Shown here: one piece after another, positions 63,331 through 64,000 of the stretch
Layout of the letters: each line of letters opens with the position of its first letter
Numbering within the stretch: the first letter of the stretch is position 1
Origin: Clostridium sp. AF15-31
GTDB taxonomy: Bacteria; Bacillota; Clostridia; Lachnospirales; Lachnospiraceae
DNA length: 64,000 bases
Assembly (NCBI RefSeq): GCF_003461625.1
Contig: NZ_QTXL01000002.1
Span: 409,992 to 473,991 of the forward strand
Direction: 5' to 3'
Notes under the pieces: generated by a model
Told to the model about the DNA's origin: nothing
Seen by the model: the letters and a program-made list of their open reading frames with translations, nothing else
The model's database searches: none
Made by a program: the position numbers and the translations under genes

Positions 63331-64000
63331 CTTCTTCCTCCAGTATCTCCCGGATCAGGTCTCTCTCATCCATGTGATATTTCACACCCTTGATCTCCTG
63401 ATAATCCTCATGTCCTTTACCTGCAAGTACGATCACATCGCCCGGTTCCGCATGCATGATCGCATACCGAATTGCTTCCTTCCGGTCAATGATCTCTACA
63501 TATTTTCCTGTTGTCTTATCGATTCCTGTTTTTATATCATTGATGATTGCCTGTGGATCTTCTGATCTTGGATTATCCGATGTTATGATCGTGAGATCTG
63601 CCATATTTCCGGAAACCTCGCCCATCTCAAATCTTCTCTCTTTGGAACGGTCTCCTCCACATCCAAACAGGCTGACCAGTCTGCCAGGATTATATTCACG
63701 CAATGTTTCCAAAATGCTTTCAAGACTGACTGCATTATGTGCATAGTCGATCATGATCGTGAATTTGTCTGAGATTGGGATCAGTTCTACTCTTCCCTTT
63801 ACCTTGATCGTTTTCAGGATTGCCTGTATCTTGTCAAATGGAACGCCCATCAGATCTGCAACTGCAATCGCTGCCAGTGAATTATAAATACTGAAATTAC
63901 CCGGAAGATTAACCAGAACATCACCATTTAATTTTCCAGACAAATGATAACCAATACCCAGATGTCCGTCTTTGTTATACAGATTATGATCGTTTGCCTT
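63287..64000 (-). CDS. murE: UDP-MurNAc-tripeptide synthetase MurE (3' part only)
   Basis: The frame runs off the right edge; 238 codons with the stop are seen. It shows the central and C-terminal Mur ligase domains: VNLPGNFSIYNSLAAIAVAD, VKGRVELIPI, IDYAHNAVSLE, GCGGDRSKERR, TSDNPRSEDP (DNPR for meso-diaminopimelate selection) and VLAGKGHEDYQ. The DNPR motif suggests DAP rather than lysine in the wall. Confidence 0.92.
   Translation of the reverse strand, partial: KANDHNLYNKDGHLGIGYHLSGKLNGDVLVNLPGNFSIYNSLAAIAVADLMGVPFDKIQAILKTIKVKGRVELIPISDKFTIMIDYAHNAVSLESILETLREYNPGRLVSLFGCGGDRSKERRFEMGEVSGNMADLTIITSDNPRSEDPQAIINDIKTGIDKTTGKYVEIIDRKEAIRYAIMHAEPGDVIVLAGKGHEDYQEIKGVKYHMDERDLIREILEEEDVTKICGYNNRYFA

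Overview
The window is about 64 kb of a low-GC Gram-positive chromosome. Gene content and order point to Clostridia, most likely Lachnospiraceae: groESL under a CIRCE operator, a GlnRS gene, the cysS-mrnC-rlmB-sigH cluster, a long pyrH-frr-uppS-cdsA-dxr-rseP-ispG-polC operon, and the priA-def-fmt-rsmB-rlmN-stp-pknB-rsgA-rpe-thiN operon. The genus assignment is inference; the family-level call rests on gene order and protein style, not on a search.

Layout. 1-6.75 kb is host: the 5' end of a secreted repeat protein, groL/groS, a DUF6062-type gene, a permuted NlpC/P60-like hydrolase and glnS. At 6.75 kb sits tRNA-Thr(GGT), whose 3' half (47 bp) is duplicated exactly at 27.66 kb. The 20.9 kb between the copies is an integrated element. 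It ends in a tyrosine integrase and carries an XRE repressor, an excisionase-like protein, a DnaD/replisome-organizer-like protein, a DnaC-like loader, a phage-type sigma factor, a HIRAN protein, a ribbon-helix-helix regulator, a TxpA/BsrG-like type I toxin-antitoxin and long non-coding, palindrome-rich stretches. Inserted in it is a second, GC-richer element (about 11.7-20.76 kb). This has an ECF sigma/anti-sigma pair, a sigma/HTH pair, MobC and relaxase, its own replisome organizer and DnaC-like protein, TnpW and a TnpX-like large serine recombinase, so it resembles Tn4451-type mobilizable transposons. From 27.7 kb to the end the host chromosome resumes, nearly all on the minus strand.

Main points for a second look. 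(1) At 47.1-48.0 kb two convergent genes encode RlmH-type SPOUT proteins with complementary defects: one keeps the SAM-binding loop but lacks the catalytic C-terminal tail, the other keeps the tail but has lost the SAM loop. RlmH is known to build a composite active site from two protomers, so this suggests an obligate heterodimer. (2) The octamer GGCAGCAG/CTGCTGCC occurs 21 times in the roughly 11.8 kb of the outer island, on both strands and in all reading frames, never in the nested transposon, and only about six times in 43 kb of host DNA. (3) Two intergenic elements (4.05-4.28 kb and 33.59-33.74 kb) share a conserved 95-bp core with compensatory base changes in three stems, each inside a long, locus-specific inverted repeat. 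(4) The island has several non-coding structured stretches, including a promoter-driven 75-nt hairpin RNA candidate at 9.05 kb.

All counts and alignments were made by eye. Family names are given from recognisable motifs; no database search was run.
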